Of a stretch of 64,000 bases of DNA, positions 31,490-39,303 are shown piece by piece. Source of the stretch: Geothrix rubra. GTDB taxonomy: Bacteria; Acidobacteriota; Holophagae; Holophagales; Holophagaceae. The notes below the pieces were generated by a model that was given only the letters and a program-made list of their open reading frames with translations, made no database searches and was not told the origin of the DNA. Every line of letters starts with the position of its first letter. The stretch's first letter is position 1. The stretch lies in contig NZ_BSDD01000001.1 of NCBI RefSeq assembly GCF_030268065.1, positions 310,001 through 374,000 of the forward strand. Reading direction: 5' to 3'. The translations under genes were made by a program, and so were the position numbers.

Positions 31490-33222
31490 GGGCTCTGGCC
31501 CTGCCCCCCGCCCGGCACCCCCTCTGGCGGGGGGCGGGCGCGGCCCTGCTCGCCTCGGTCCTGGGCCTCACCATCCGCTTCATGCTCACGAGCCCCCGGG
31601 AACTGCCCGGCCGGACGGCGGCGGGCGACGCCCTCTTCTCGGAGCGCTCCCGCGGCACCCTGGGCACCCTCACGGAGCAGCTCGGGCCCAACCGCATGGT
31701 GCTGGACTACAAGACCATCGCCGGCTCGGAGGAGGATCTCCGCCTGGAGGACGTCACGGGGCGGCTGGAGGAGCAGGCGGGCCTCTGGCGCATGACCTCC
31801 CCCACGGCGAGCCGGCGGGAGGGCGTGTGGACCCTGTCGGCGCCCATGGATCTCCAGGTGCTGGACCCGGCCACCTCCCAGGTGCTTGGGAAGGGCCGGG
31901 TGGAGGGCACGGCACCGGCCCTGCGCTGGACCGGCGGCCTGTGGGAGGGGCTCTCCCCCCTCCACTGGGAGTCGCTCCAGGGTTCCAGCCAGGGCCAGTG
32001 GGAGCTGCCCGCGGGCTGGCGGCGGGACGTGGCCGGCCGGTTCCAGGTGGACCGGGGGCCGGTGGTCTGGCACGCCCCGGAAGGGGGGCCCTCCCGGGCC
32101 ACCCTCCTGGGCATGGAGGCCGAACGCCTGTGGGCCACGCCGGGCTTCCAGACCGGCCACCTGGAGCAGGTCCGGGCCCGCCTCACGGAAGGTTCCCTCC
32201 AGGCCATGGCCGCCGATCTGGCTCCGGACACCGTGAGCTGGCCAGCGCCCCTGGCCTTCGAGCGCCAGGACGGCTGGCGGGGCGAGGCCCAGGGCGGTCG
32301 GGCGCCCCGGCCTGCGCCGGGATCCAGCTTCCAGCAGGTGGAACTGCGGGACTTCCGGGCCCACCGGGCCCTGCCGGGCGGCCTGGAGAACCTGGCGGCC
32401 GAAGGCGTCCGCTGGACCCCGGCGGGCCTTCGCCTGGAGGGGAACGTGGTCTGGGACCAGCCCCTGGACGGCCAGCGGCTCACCCTGAAGGCGCCCCGGG
32501 TGTTCATCCGGGAGGCGGCGGGCCCGGATCTGCCGGCCTCGCTCCCGGTGGGCTACGCCGTGGCCGAGGGCCAGCCCGTGCTCCTCTGGGGATCCCGCAG
32601 CCTCGCCTCGCCGAGGATGCAGGTCCAGCGCGCCTCCCGCCGCTGGCACCTGCAGGCACCGGTGCTGGGGCGCGGGGAGGACGGCACCTTCAGCAGCGGC
32701 GCGGGCAGTGGCGATCCCCGCTCCTGGACCTTCGAGGGGCCCGTCCAGGTGAACCTGGCCTCCGGCGGCAGCCTCCGGGGCAGCCGTCTCGTCTGGGCGG
32801 AGTCCCGCTGGACCCTCACCGGCCAGCCCGCGGCCTGGTCCCGGCTGCGGGAGCGCCTCAGCGGCCCCCGCATCCTGCGGCAGGGCGAGGTGGTGGCCTT
32901 CCCGGAGGGCCTCAACGGCACCCTGGCGGCGCCCGACGGGGATCTCTTCCTCCGGGCCGAGCGGGGCCAGAGCGAGGCCCAGCGGGTGGTCCTCTCCGGC
33001 GGGGTGGAGTGCCGGGGCCAGGGCTGGAACCTGGCCGCCCAGGCCGTCACCGTGACGGTGGGGCCCGACCGGTCCGTCAAGCTCATCCAGGCCCAGGGAG
33101 CCGTGTCCCTCCGCGGGCGGCTGGGAGAGGGCCAGGGCGAGGCCCTGGAACTGGAGCCGGGGCCCCGGATCGTGCGCTGGCAGGGCCGGGTCCGCGGCAA
33201 GGGTGCGGGGCCTTCGTGGTAA
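31486..33222 (+). CDS. LptC/LptA-like fusion protein of the LPS transport bridge
   Basis: A 578-residue protein starting at a GTG that overlaps the recJ stop. A single membrane helix (LWRGAGAALLASVLGLTIRF) is followed by repeated short beta strands typical of the LptC/OstA jelly roll. The C-terminal 90 residues resemble LptA/OstA: VVLSGGVECRGQGWNLAAQAVTVTVGPDRSVKLIQAQGAVSLRGR. It is placed directly before lptB, rpoN and hpf, exactly where separate lptC and lptA stand in proteobacteria. It probably bridges the inner-membrane Lpt transporter to the outer membrane in one chain. The LptC part is inferred from topology and context; the LptA end is clearer. Confidence 0.75.
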   Translation: MRALALPPARHPLWRGAGAALLASVLGLTIRFMLTSPRELPGRTAAGDALFSERSRGTLGTLTEQLGPNRMVLDYKTIAGSEEDLRLEDVTGRLEEQAGLWRMTSPTASRREGVWTLSAPMDLQVLDPATSQVLGKGRVEGTAPALRWTGGLWEGLSPLHWESLQGSSQGQWELPAGWRRDVAGRFQVDRGPVVWHAPEGGPSRATLLGMEAERLWATPGFQTGHLEQVRARLTEGSLQAMAADLAPDTVSWPAPLAFERQDGWRGEAQGGRAPRPAPGSSFQQVELRDFRAHRALPGGLENLAAEGVRWTPAGLRLEGNVVWDQPLDGQRLTLKAPRVFIREAAGPDLPASLPVGYAVAEGQPVLLWGSRSLASPRMQVQRASRRWHLQAPVLGRGEDGTFSSGAGSGDPRSWTFEGPVQVNLASGGSLRGSRLVWAESRWTLTGQPAAWSRLRERLSGPRILRQGEVVAFPEGLNGTLAAPDGDLFLRAERGQSEAQRVVLSGGVECRGQGWNLAAQAVTVTVGPDRSVKLIQAQGAVSLRGRLGEGQGEALELEPGPRIVRWQGRVRGKGAGPSW

Positions 33223-33235
33223 GGATGAAGGCGTG

Positions 33236-33973
33236 ATGGAATCCCAGACCCCCTGCCTCGAGGCCGCGAACCTCCAGAAGCGCTACGGCGACCGCACCGT
33301 CGTGCGGGACGTGAGCCTCTGCGTGGGCATGGGCGAGGTGGTGGGCCTTCTGGGCCCCAATGGCGCCGGGAAGACCACCACGTTCTACATGGTGGTGGGC
33401 GTGGAGGCGCCGGACCGAGGCCACATCCGGTGGCTGGGCAACGACGTGACCGAAGCCCCCATGCACCGGCGGGCCCGCCTGGGCATCGGCTACCTCGCGC
33501 AGGAATCCAGCGTCTTCCGGGGCCTGACCGTGTGGGAGAACCTCATGGCCTTGGCGGAGCTGCAGCCCATTCCCAAGGCCGAGCAGCGGGAACGCTGCGA
33601 GCGGCTGCTGGCGGACTTCCACCTGGAGAAGGTCAGGGACACCCTGGGCATGAGCCTGTCCGGCGGCGAACGCAGGCGTTGCGAGCTGGCGCGGGCCCTG
33701 GTGACCGAACCCCGCATCATGCTCCTCGACGAACCCTTTGCCGGCGTGGATCCCAAGTCCGTGCTGGAGATCCAGGGACTCATCGATGACCTGAAGGCGC
33801 GCGGCATCGGCGTGCTCATCACCGATCACAATGTCCGCGAGACCTTGCAGATCGCCGACCGCGCCTATATCTTGGCGGATGGAATGATCATGAAGCACGG
33901 TTTGCCCAGCGAGATCGCCGAGGACCCGGACATCCGCCGGGTCTACCTGGGCGATCGTTTCAGGCTCGATTGA
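33236..33973 (+). CDS. lptB: LPS export ABC transporter ATP-binding protein
   Basis: A 245-residue ATPase that powers lipopolysaccharide extraction by the LptB2FG complex. Walker A GPNGAGKTT, Q-loop YLAQESSVF, signature LSGGERRRCELARAL, Walker B IMLLDEPFAGVD, and the switch histidine in LITDHNVRETL are all intact. LptB-type features are QESSVFRGLTVWENL and the C-terminal PDIRRVYLGDRFRL. The start could also be the GTG just before the ATG; AAGGATGAAGG precedes both. The stop overlaps rpoN. Confidence 0.96.
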   Translation: MESQTPCLEAANLQKRYGDRTVVRDVSLCVGMGEVVGLLGPNGAGKTTTFYMVVGVEAPDRGHIRWLGNDVTEAPMHRRARLGIGYLAQESSVFRGLTVWENLMALAELQPIPKAEQRERCERLLADFHLEKVRDTLGMSLSGGERRRCELARALVTEPRIMLLDEPFAGVDPKSVLEIQGLIDDLKARGIGVLITDHNVRETLQIADRAYILADGMIMKHGLPSEIAEDPDIRRVYLGDRFRLD

Positions 33974-35541
33974 TGGCTGCCGGTCCGTTCCTCTCCCAGC
34001 GATTGGCCCAGAGCCAGACCCTGGCGTTGACGCCGGCGATGCAGCTGAAGCTCAAGCTGTGGCAGATGAACCTGCAGGAGCTGAGCCAGACCATCGAGCG
34101 GGAGCTCGAGGAGAATCCCCTCCTGGAACTCTCCGAAGACGGCGACGAGGTGCCCACCCTCGAGGCCATCGAGGAGGGACGCGACTCCGACGTGGCCGAG
34201 GCGCCCTCCGATCAGGCCGCCGAGGGCGTGGAGCTGCCCGAGGGCGTGGACACCATGGACCTGGGGCCCCTCCTGGACGCCGCGGGGGAGATGAATCCCG
34301 AAGGCGACCTCGAGAAGTTCACCGAGGAGGGCGTGGCCCAGGTCCAGGAGACCGACTGCGGCGCCGAGAACAGCTGGGACACCGACCTGCCCCGCACCAG
34401 CGCCCTGCCCGAGGAGGACCGCCTCTCCTGGGAGGATCGCCTCAGCGCCACCGAATCCCTTCAGGACCACCTCATCGGCCAGCTCTACGAGACGCTCGAG
34501 CACGACGATTCCCGCGCACACCTGGTCGAGCGGCTCATCGACCGCCTGGATCCAAAGGGCTTCCTGCGCCTGGACCCCGACCAGCCGGGGCTCGAGACCA
34601 CGGCCGCGGCCCTGGCGGAGGACATGGGCGTCACGGAAGAGGCCCTCCGCCACGCCCTTGATGTCCTGCAGGAGTTCGATCCTTCCGGCGTGGGCTGCTT
34701 CACGGTGCAGGAGAGCCTCCTGCTCCAGCTCCGGCATGCCGGCGCCGAGCCCGACGACCTCGCCGTCCGCATCATCCAGGACCACTCCGAGCTGCTGGGC
34801 CAGCGCGACAGCGTCAAGCTGCGCCGTGTGCTCGGCTGCAGCGAGGAGGAGCTGGCCATCGCCATGGACCAGCTCAAGCACCTGAATCCCTCGCCGGGCC
34901 GGGCCTTCGACCCCGAAGGCGACCGGGTGGTCAAGCCCGACGTCGTGGTGCTCAAGGGCGAGGACGGCAACTGGAAGGTCTACCTCAACGACGAGGGCCT
35001 CCCCCGGCTGCGCGTGAACGGCGACTACCAGCGCTTCCTGGCCTCGACGGACGCCAAGTCCGACAAGGACTTCATCCGCGAACGGTTCCGCAGCGCCCGG
35101 GACTTCATCCGGGGGGTGGAGGACCGCAACCGCACGGTGTTGCGCGTGGCCGCGCAGATCGCCGAGCTGCAGAAGGAGTTCCTGGAGCACGGCATCGAGC
35201 ACCTGCGGCCCATGGTGCTGCGGGACGTGGCTGAGGCCACCGGCTTCCACGAGAGCACCATCAGCCGGGTGGTGAAGTCCAAGACCATCCACACGCCCCA
35301 GGGCCTCTACGACCTGAACTACTTCTTCTCGGCCCGCCCGAAGGATTCGGACGTCTCCGCCACGGTGGTCAAACATCGCATCAAGGCCTATATTCAGGCC
35401 GAGGACGTGGCCAAGCCCCTCTCGGACGAGGCCATCGCCGGCCTGCTGGAGCGGGACGGCATCAAGGTCGCGCGCCGCACCGTCAACAAGTACCGCGAGG
35501 AGTTGAGGATTCCTCCAGCTTCCCAGCGCCGGCGCCGATGA
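33973..35541 (+). CDS. rpoN: RNA polymerase sigma-54 factor
   Basis: A 522-residue alternative sigma factor. Region I is glutamine/leucine-rich (LSQRLAQSQTLALTPAMQLKLKLWQMNLQEL) and ends in a typical LEENPLLEL. A long acidic region II (residues 45-150) follows, then the core-binding domain with FDPSGVG, the helix-turn-helix with RPMVLRDVAEATGFHESTISRVVKSKTIHTPQG, and the RpoN box ARRTVNKYREEL. It recognises -24/-12 promoters with AAA+ activators. The order lptB-rpoN-hpf is the standard one. The ATG overlaps the lptB stop by one base. Confidence 0.97.
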   Translation: MAAGPFLSQRLAQSQTLALTPAMQLKLKLWQMNLQELSQTIERELEENPLLELSEDGDEVPTLEAIEEGRDSDVAEAPSDQAAEGVELPEGVDTMDLGPLLDAAGEMNPEGDLEKFTEEGVAQVQETDCGAENSWDTDLPRTSALPEEDRLSWEDRLSATESLQDHLIGQLYETLEHDDSRAHLVERLIDRLDPKGFLRLDPDQPGLETTAAALAEDMGVTEEALRHALDVLQEFDPSGVGCFTVQESLLLQLRHAGAEPDDLAVRIIQDHSELLGQRDSVKLRRVLGCSEEELAIAMDQLKHLNPSPGRAFDPEGDRVVKPDVVVLKGEDGNWKVYLNDEGLPRLRVNGDYQRFLASTDAKSDKDFIRERFRSARDFIRGVEDRNRTVLRVAAQIAELQKEFLEHGIEHLRPMVLRDVAEATGFHESTISRVVKSKTIHTPQGLYDLNYFFSARPKDSDVSATVVKHRIKAYIQAEDVAKPLSDEAIAGLLERDGIKVARRTVNKYREELRIPPASQRRRR

Positions 35542-35626
35542 GCCGCCATGGGCCCGGCCCATGGTCCAGCCCCGATCCAGCGCCCCCGCCTTTCCGGGCC
35601 GCCCGGCCCACTTTGAGGAGTGTCCC

Positions 35627-35950
35627 ATGAAGGTCAACTACACCGGCCGCCACGTGGAGCTCACCGAGCCCCTCAAGACCCACACGAAGGAGCGGTTGGA
35701 AAAGATGGCCAGTTACCTGGACGACATCATCGACGTCCACGTGATCCTGGGTGTCGAGAAGCACCGGCACATGGCCGAGATCACCCTCAAGACCCGCGCC
35801 AGCGCCCTCGTGGCCTCCGCGACGACGGACGACATGTATTCCAGCATCACCCAGGCCGTGGAGAAGCTGGAGGCCCAGGCCCACAAGCAGCAGGGCAAGC
35901 GGAACACCCGCCCCCATGAGAGCGCCAAGGCCGCGACGGCGGAAGAATAG
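35627..35950 (+). CDS. hpf: ribosome hibernation-promoting factor, short form
   Basis: A 107-residue protein that binds 30S subunits and promotes inactive 100S ribosomes under stress. The family pattern is clear: MKVNYTGRHVELTEPLKTHTKERLEKMASYLDDIIDVHVIL, then AEITLKTRASALVASATTDDMYSSITQAVEKLEAQAHKQQGK. The long-form C-terminal dimerisation domain is absent. GAGGAG precedes the ATG. It ends the lptCA-lptB-rpoN-hpf run and is followed by a strong terminator. Confidence 0.94.
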   Translation: MKVNYTGRHVELTEPLKTHTKERLEKMASYLDDIIDVHVILGVEKHRHMAEITLKTRASALVASATTDDMYSSITQAVEKLEAQAHKQQGKRNTRPHESAKAATAEE

Positions 35951-35966
35951 GGACCTTCCGTCCCCC

Positions 35967-35996
35967 GGGAAAGGCGGCCTGCGGGCCGCCTTTCCC
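35967..35996 (+). terminator. intrinsic terminator after hpf
   Basis: A perfect 13-bp stem, GGGAAAGGCGGCC with its complement, closes a TGCG loop and carries TTT inside the 3' arm, 16 bases past the hpf stop. It ends the accA-to-hpf transcription unit. Confidence 0.85.
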
Positions 35997-36042
35997 ATTC
36001 CAGGGCCCCATCCGCGTTATCCTTGAGGCTCCGGAGTCCGCC

Positions 36043-36207
36043 ATGCCCGATCCCACCCACCTCTACGCCCCCAAGACCGCCACCGAGGCCACCCAGATCT
36101 GCGAGAAGTGCCGCAACCCGTACACCCTCGACCACTTCCAGCATGGCGTCGAAGGCCAGGACTGTGTCTGCCGCCGCTGCCTCCAGGTCATGGGCTACGA
36201 GGTCTAG
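36043..36207 (+). CDS. 54-residue zinc-ribbon-like small protein
   Basis: A short frame with two cysteine pairs arranged as a zinc ribbon: CEKC at residues 20-23 and CVCRRC at 41-46, separated by a stretch with conserved-looking NPYTLDHF and HG. GGAG lies seven bases before the ATG. It begins about 45 bases after the hpf terminator and ends seven bases before mqnC, so it is the first gene of the mqnC unit. A cytosolic metal-binding accessory or nucleic-acid-binding role is possible. I do not recognise the family. Codon use matches its neighbours, which supports a real gene. Confidence 0.62.
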   Translation: MPDPTHLYAPKTATEATQICEKCRNPYTLDHFQHGVEGQDCVCRRCLQVMGYEV

Positions 36208-36214
36208 GCCCGAC

Positions 36215-37303
36215 ATGCCCACGACCACCACGGACACCATCATCGAGGGGGTCCTCCAGGGCCGCCGCGTGAGCGAGGACGAGGCCCTCCAGCTCCTGGA
36301 GCAGGCGGATCTGCCGGACCTGGCGGTGGCCGCCACGGCCGTGCGGGACCGGCACAACCACCCCGCCCGCGTCAGCTATGTCATCGACCGCAACGTCAAC
36401 TACACGGACGTCTGCAACGTCTACTGCACCTTCTGCGCCTTCTACCACAAGCCCGGCGACACCCGCGGCTACGTGCTGACGAAGGAGCAGCTCAGGCAGA
36501 AGGCCGAAGAGACGAAGGCCATCGGCGGCACGGGCTTCCTGCTCCAGGGCGGCGTGAACCCGGACCTGCCCTGGGACTACTACCTGGACCTGGTCAGCTA
36601 CCTGCACCACGACCTGGGCATCTGGGTCCACGGCTTCTCGCCCGTGGAGATCCAGATGATGGCGAAGCTCAGCGGCCAGAGCCTCGGGAAGACCATCGCC
36701 GACCTGCGCGACGCGGGCCTGGGCTCCATCCCCGGCGGCGGCGCGGAGATCCTGGTGGACCGCATCCGCAAGAAGATCGCGCCCCTGAAGGGCGGCCGCG
36801 AGAAGTGGCTGGAGGTCATGGAGGCCGCCCACGAGGAGGGCGTGAAGACCACCGGCACCATGATGTTCGGCATCACCGAGACCCTGGCCGAGCGCATCGA
36901 CCACTTCCGCGTCCTTCGGGAGCAGCAGGACCGGGCCCTGGCCCGGAACAACAGCGGCGGCTACACCGCCTTCGCCGCCTGGCCCTTCCAGAGCGGCCAT
37001 ACCGTGTGGGAGGGCAAGGTCCCGAAGCCCACGGACGCGGAGTACCTCCGCACCATCGCCGTCGCCCGCATCTACCTGGACAACTTCGCCCACATCCAGA
37101 GCAGCTGGGTCACCATGGGCCGCAAGACCGGCCAGGTGGCCCTGCACTATGGCTGCGACGACATGGGCAGCCTCATGCTCGAGGAGAACGTCGTCAGCGC
37201 CGCCGGCACCTGCTACAGCGTCAACAACGACGAGATGAACCGGATGATCCGCGCCGCCGGCTACGAGCCCTGGCAGCGGGACAACGTGTACGGGACCGTC
37301 TAG
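36215..37303 (+). CDS. mqnC: cyclic dehypoxanthinyl futalosine synthase
   Basis: A 362-residue radical-SAM enzyme of the futalosine menaquinone pathway; it cyclises dehypoxanthinylfutalosine. The 4Fe-4S cluster cysteines are C67, C71 and C74 in CNVYCTFCAFYHKPGD. Other family stretches are GGTGFLLQGGVNPDLPWDYYLDL, GSIPGGGAEILVDRIRKKI, TTGTMMFGITE and VALHYGCDDMGSLMLEENVVSAAGT. Its presence implies menaquinone is made by this route and not by the MenF-D pathway. The stop codon shares the bases CTAG with the convergent nucleotidase gene. Confidence 0.96.
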   Translation: MPTTTTDTIIEGVLQGRRVSEDEALQLLEQADLPDLAVAATAVRDRHNHPARVSYVIDRNVNYTDVCNVYCTFCAFYHKPGDTRGYVLTKEQLRQKAEETKAIGGTGFLLQGGVNPDLPWDYYLDLVSYLHHDLGIWVHGFSPVEIQMMAKLSGQSLGKTIADLRDAGLGSIPGGGAEILVDRIRKKIAPLKGGREKWLEVMEAAHEEGVKTTGTMMFGITETLAERIDHFRVLREQQDRALARNNSGGYTAFAAWPFQSGHTVWEGKVPKPTDAEYLRTIAVARIYLDNFAHIQSSWVTMGRKTGQVALHYGCDDMGSLMLEENVVSAAGTCYSVNNDEMNRMIRAAGYEPWQRDNVYGTV

Positions 37304-38211
37304 CCCTTCGGTTCCTCGTTCCTCACGCCGCTGACGACGTGCCCGGTGGGGCCCACCCGGGAGGCGGTGTCGCAGTAGCCGGTCTGGTCGTCGAAGAAGA
37401 AGTCCGGCTCGAACTCGCGGAGGAAGTCCGCCTTCTCGAGGCCGCCCAGGAACATGGCCTCGTCCACCTGGATGTTCCAGGCCATGAGGGTGCGGATGGC
37501 GCGCTCGTGGGCCGGGGCGCTGCGGGCGGTGACGAGGGCGGTGCGCAGGCGCATGGGGGCGTCCGGGGCCAGCGTCTGGAGGCGCTGCAGGGCCTCCAGG
37601 AGCGGCTTGAAGGGCCCGGGGGGCAGGGGCACGCCCGCCCGCTCGATCTCATGGGCCTGGAAGGCCGCCAGGCCACCCTGCTCGTAGATGCGCTCCGCCT
37701 CGTCGCTGAAGAGCACGGCGTCGCCGTCGAAGGCGATGCGGATCTCCTCGGGATGCCGGTCCGCGGCCACGGCGCTGTCCGGGTACACCCGCGCCGCCGC
37801 GAAGCCCGCCGCCAGGGCCGCGCGCACATCCTGCTCCCGGGCCGACAGGAAGAGGTTGGCACCCAGGGAGGTCAGGTACGGATAGGGATCCCGGCCCCGG
37901 GTGAAGACGCCGCGTTCCAGGGGGAGATCGGCCGCCTGGGCGCTGCGGAAGACCCGCAGGCCGCTCACGGGATCATTGCGGGAGAGGACCACCACCGCCA
38001 CCTGGTCGTTCCCCGGCGTATTGAAGGCCTGGAGCTTCTTCACCAGGGGGTAGGCCACGCCGGGCTTCGCGGGCACCTCCAGGCGGGAGAGCTGAAGCTC
38101 CATGTAGGCCCGATCGTCCGTCTCCTCGAAGACCCGGTTCTCCTCCTCGAAGTCGAACAGGGCCCGACTTGAGATCGCGACGACGAGTTTGCCTTCGAGG
38201 GTCCTGGGCAT
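37300..38211 (-). CDS. cytosolic 5'-nucleotidase (PF06189 type)
   Basis: A 303-residue protein of the bacterial 5'-nucleotidase family related to animal cN-I. Typical strings are LVVAISSRALFDFEEENRVFEE, KPGVAYPLVKKLQAFN, VAVVVLSRNDPVSGLRVFRSA, GVFTRGRDPYPYLTSLGANLFLSAREQDVRAAL and the acidic FDGDAVLFSDEAE and EPDFFFDDQTGYC loops. The enzyme would dephosphorylate nucleoside monophosphates. It is convergent with mqnC and overlaps it by four bases. A divergent gap of only 23 bases separates it from the cysteine desulfurase gene. Confidence 0.88.
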   Translation of the reverse strand: MPRTLEGKLVVAISSRALFDFEEENRVFEETDDRAYMELQLSRLEVPAKPGVAYPLVKKLQAFNTPGNDQVAVVVLSRNDPVSGLRVFRSAQAADLPLERGVFTRGRDPYPYLTSLGANLFLSAREQDVRAALAAGFAAARVYPDSAVAADRHPEEIRIAFDGDAVLFSDEAERIYEQGGLAAFQAHEIERAGVPLPPGPFKPLLEALQRLQTLAPDAPMRLRTALVTARSAPAHERAIRTLMAWNIQVDEAMFLGGLEKADFLREFEPDFFFDDQTGYCDTASRVGPTGHVVSGVRNEEPKG

Positions 38212-38234
38212 GGGACCAGGGTACCCTGATCGCC

Positions 38235-39269
38235 ATGCCGCGCCTCTACTTCGACGCCAACGCCAGCGCGCCCCCCCATCCGGAGGCGGTGGAGGCGGTG
38301 CGCCGGGCCATGGTGGAGGACTGGGCCAATCCCACGAGCACCCACCGCGAGGGGCAGCGGGCCCGGCACCGGCTGGAGGAGGCCCGCCGGGAGATCGGGA
38401 CTTCCCTGGGCGTGGCGCCCGGCGAGCTGGTCTTCTGCGCCAGTGCCACGGAGGCGCTGCACCTGCTCGTCCGCGGTTTGCGGCCGGCCCTGGGGGATCG
38501 TCCGGCGGCCGTGTTCCCCGGCGAGCACAGCGCCTGCCTGAACCCCTTGCGGGACTGGACCCGCGTGACCTGGCTGCCGGAGGTGCCGGAAGGCTGTGCC
38601 ACGGTGGTGCAGATGGCGGCGAACAACGAGACGGGCCTCCTGTACGCCATGCCCGCGGTACCGGGGGCCGTGCGGGTGAAGGACTGCGCCCAGGCCTGGG
38701 GCAAGGTGCCCGTGGACCTGACGGACTGCGATGCGGCCGTGTTCAGCGGCCACAAGATGGGTGGCCCGCGCGGCGCCGCCCTGCTGTGGCTGCGGCCCGG
38801 CCTGCCCTGGGAGGCGGTGATGGAGGGGCCCCAGGAGCGGCGCCGACGCGGCGGCACCGAGGACCTCCCGGCCATCCTGGGCCTGGCGGCGGCGGTGCGA
38901 CATTTGACGGAGCGTCAATCGCTCCATGCGGCCTTGGTCACATTACGGGACAGCCTGGAGGCCGAGATCCTGGGCTGGAATCGGGACATCGAGGTCATCG
39001 GGAGGGGGCTGCCCCGCCTGCCGAACACCAGTGCCCTGCTGCTTCGCGGTCGGAACGGGGAGGCGCTGCAGGTGGCCCTGGACCTGGCCGGTTTCGCCGT
39101 GAGTACGGGAAGCGCCTGCCACAGCGGGGCGGTGAAACCGAGCCACGCAATCACGACGCTTGGGTATTCTTCGGACGAAGCGCGGTCGGTGGTGCGGTTG
39201 TCGTTCCTTCCGGATGCGCGCCCAGCCGAGGTGGATGCCCTTGCGGCGGCCCTCAAGCGATTGACCTGA
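38235..39269 (+). CDS. cysteine desulfurase family protein (NifS/IscS-like)
   Basis: A 344-residue PLP enzyme, short for the family. It has the start RLYFDANASAPPHPEAVEAVRRAM, ANPTSTHREGQRAR, CASATEALHLLVRG, MAANNETGLLY, the PLP lysine in FSGHKMGGPRG, and the persulfide cysteine loop in VSTGSACHSG. It would remove sulfur from cysteine for Fe-S clusters or thiolation. No iscU or sufBC gene is adjacent. A TACCCT hexamer seven bases upstream and no Shine-Dalgarno suggest leaderless expression. A stretch near 38900-38955 has more AT-rich codons than usual. Confidence 0.85.
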   Translation: MPRLYFDANASAPPHPEAVEAVRRAMVEDWANPTSTHREGQRARHRLEEARREIGTSLGVAPGELVFCASATEALHLLVRGLRPALGDRPAAVFPGEHSACLNPLRDWTRVTWLPEVPEGCATVVQMAANNETGLLYAMPAVPGAVRVKDCAQAWGKVPVDLTDCDAAVFSGHKMGGPRGAALLWLRPGLPWEAVMEGPQERRRRGGTEDLPAILGLAAAVRHLTERQSLHAALVTLRDSLEAEILGWNRDIEVIGRGLPRLPNTSALLLRGRNGEALQVALDLAGFAVSTGSACHSGAVKPSHAITTLGYSSDEARSVVRLSFLPDARPAEVDALAAALKRLT

Positions 39270-39303
39270 ACCTGCCCCGGAGTTCCGGGGCCGGGGAGTG
39301 AGC

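Noticed and set aside
33973-35541. Sigma-54 promoters in the window, given rpoN
   Set aside because: I found no convincing TGGCAC-N5-TTGC element in any intergenic gap by eye.
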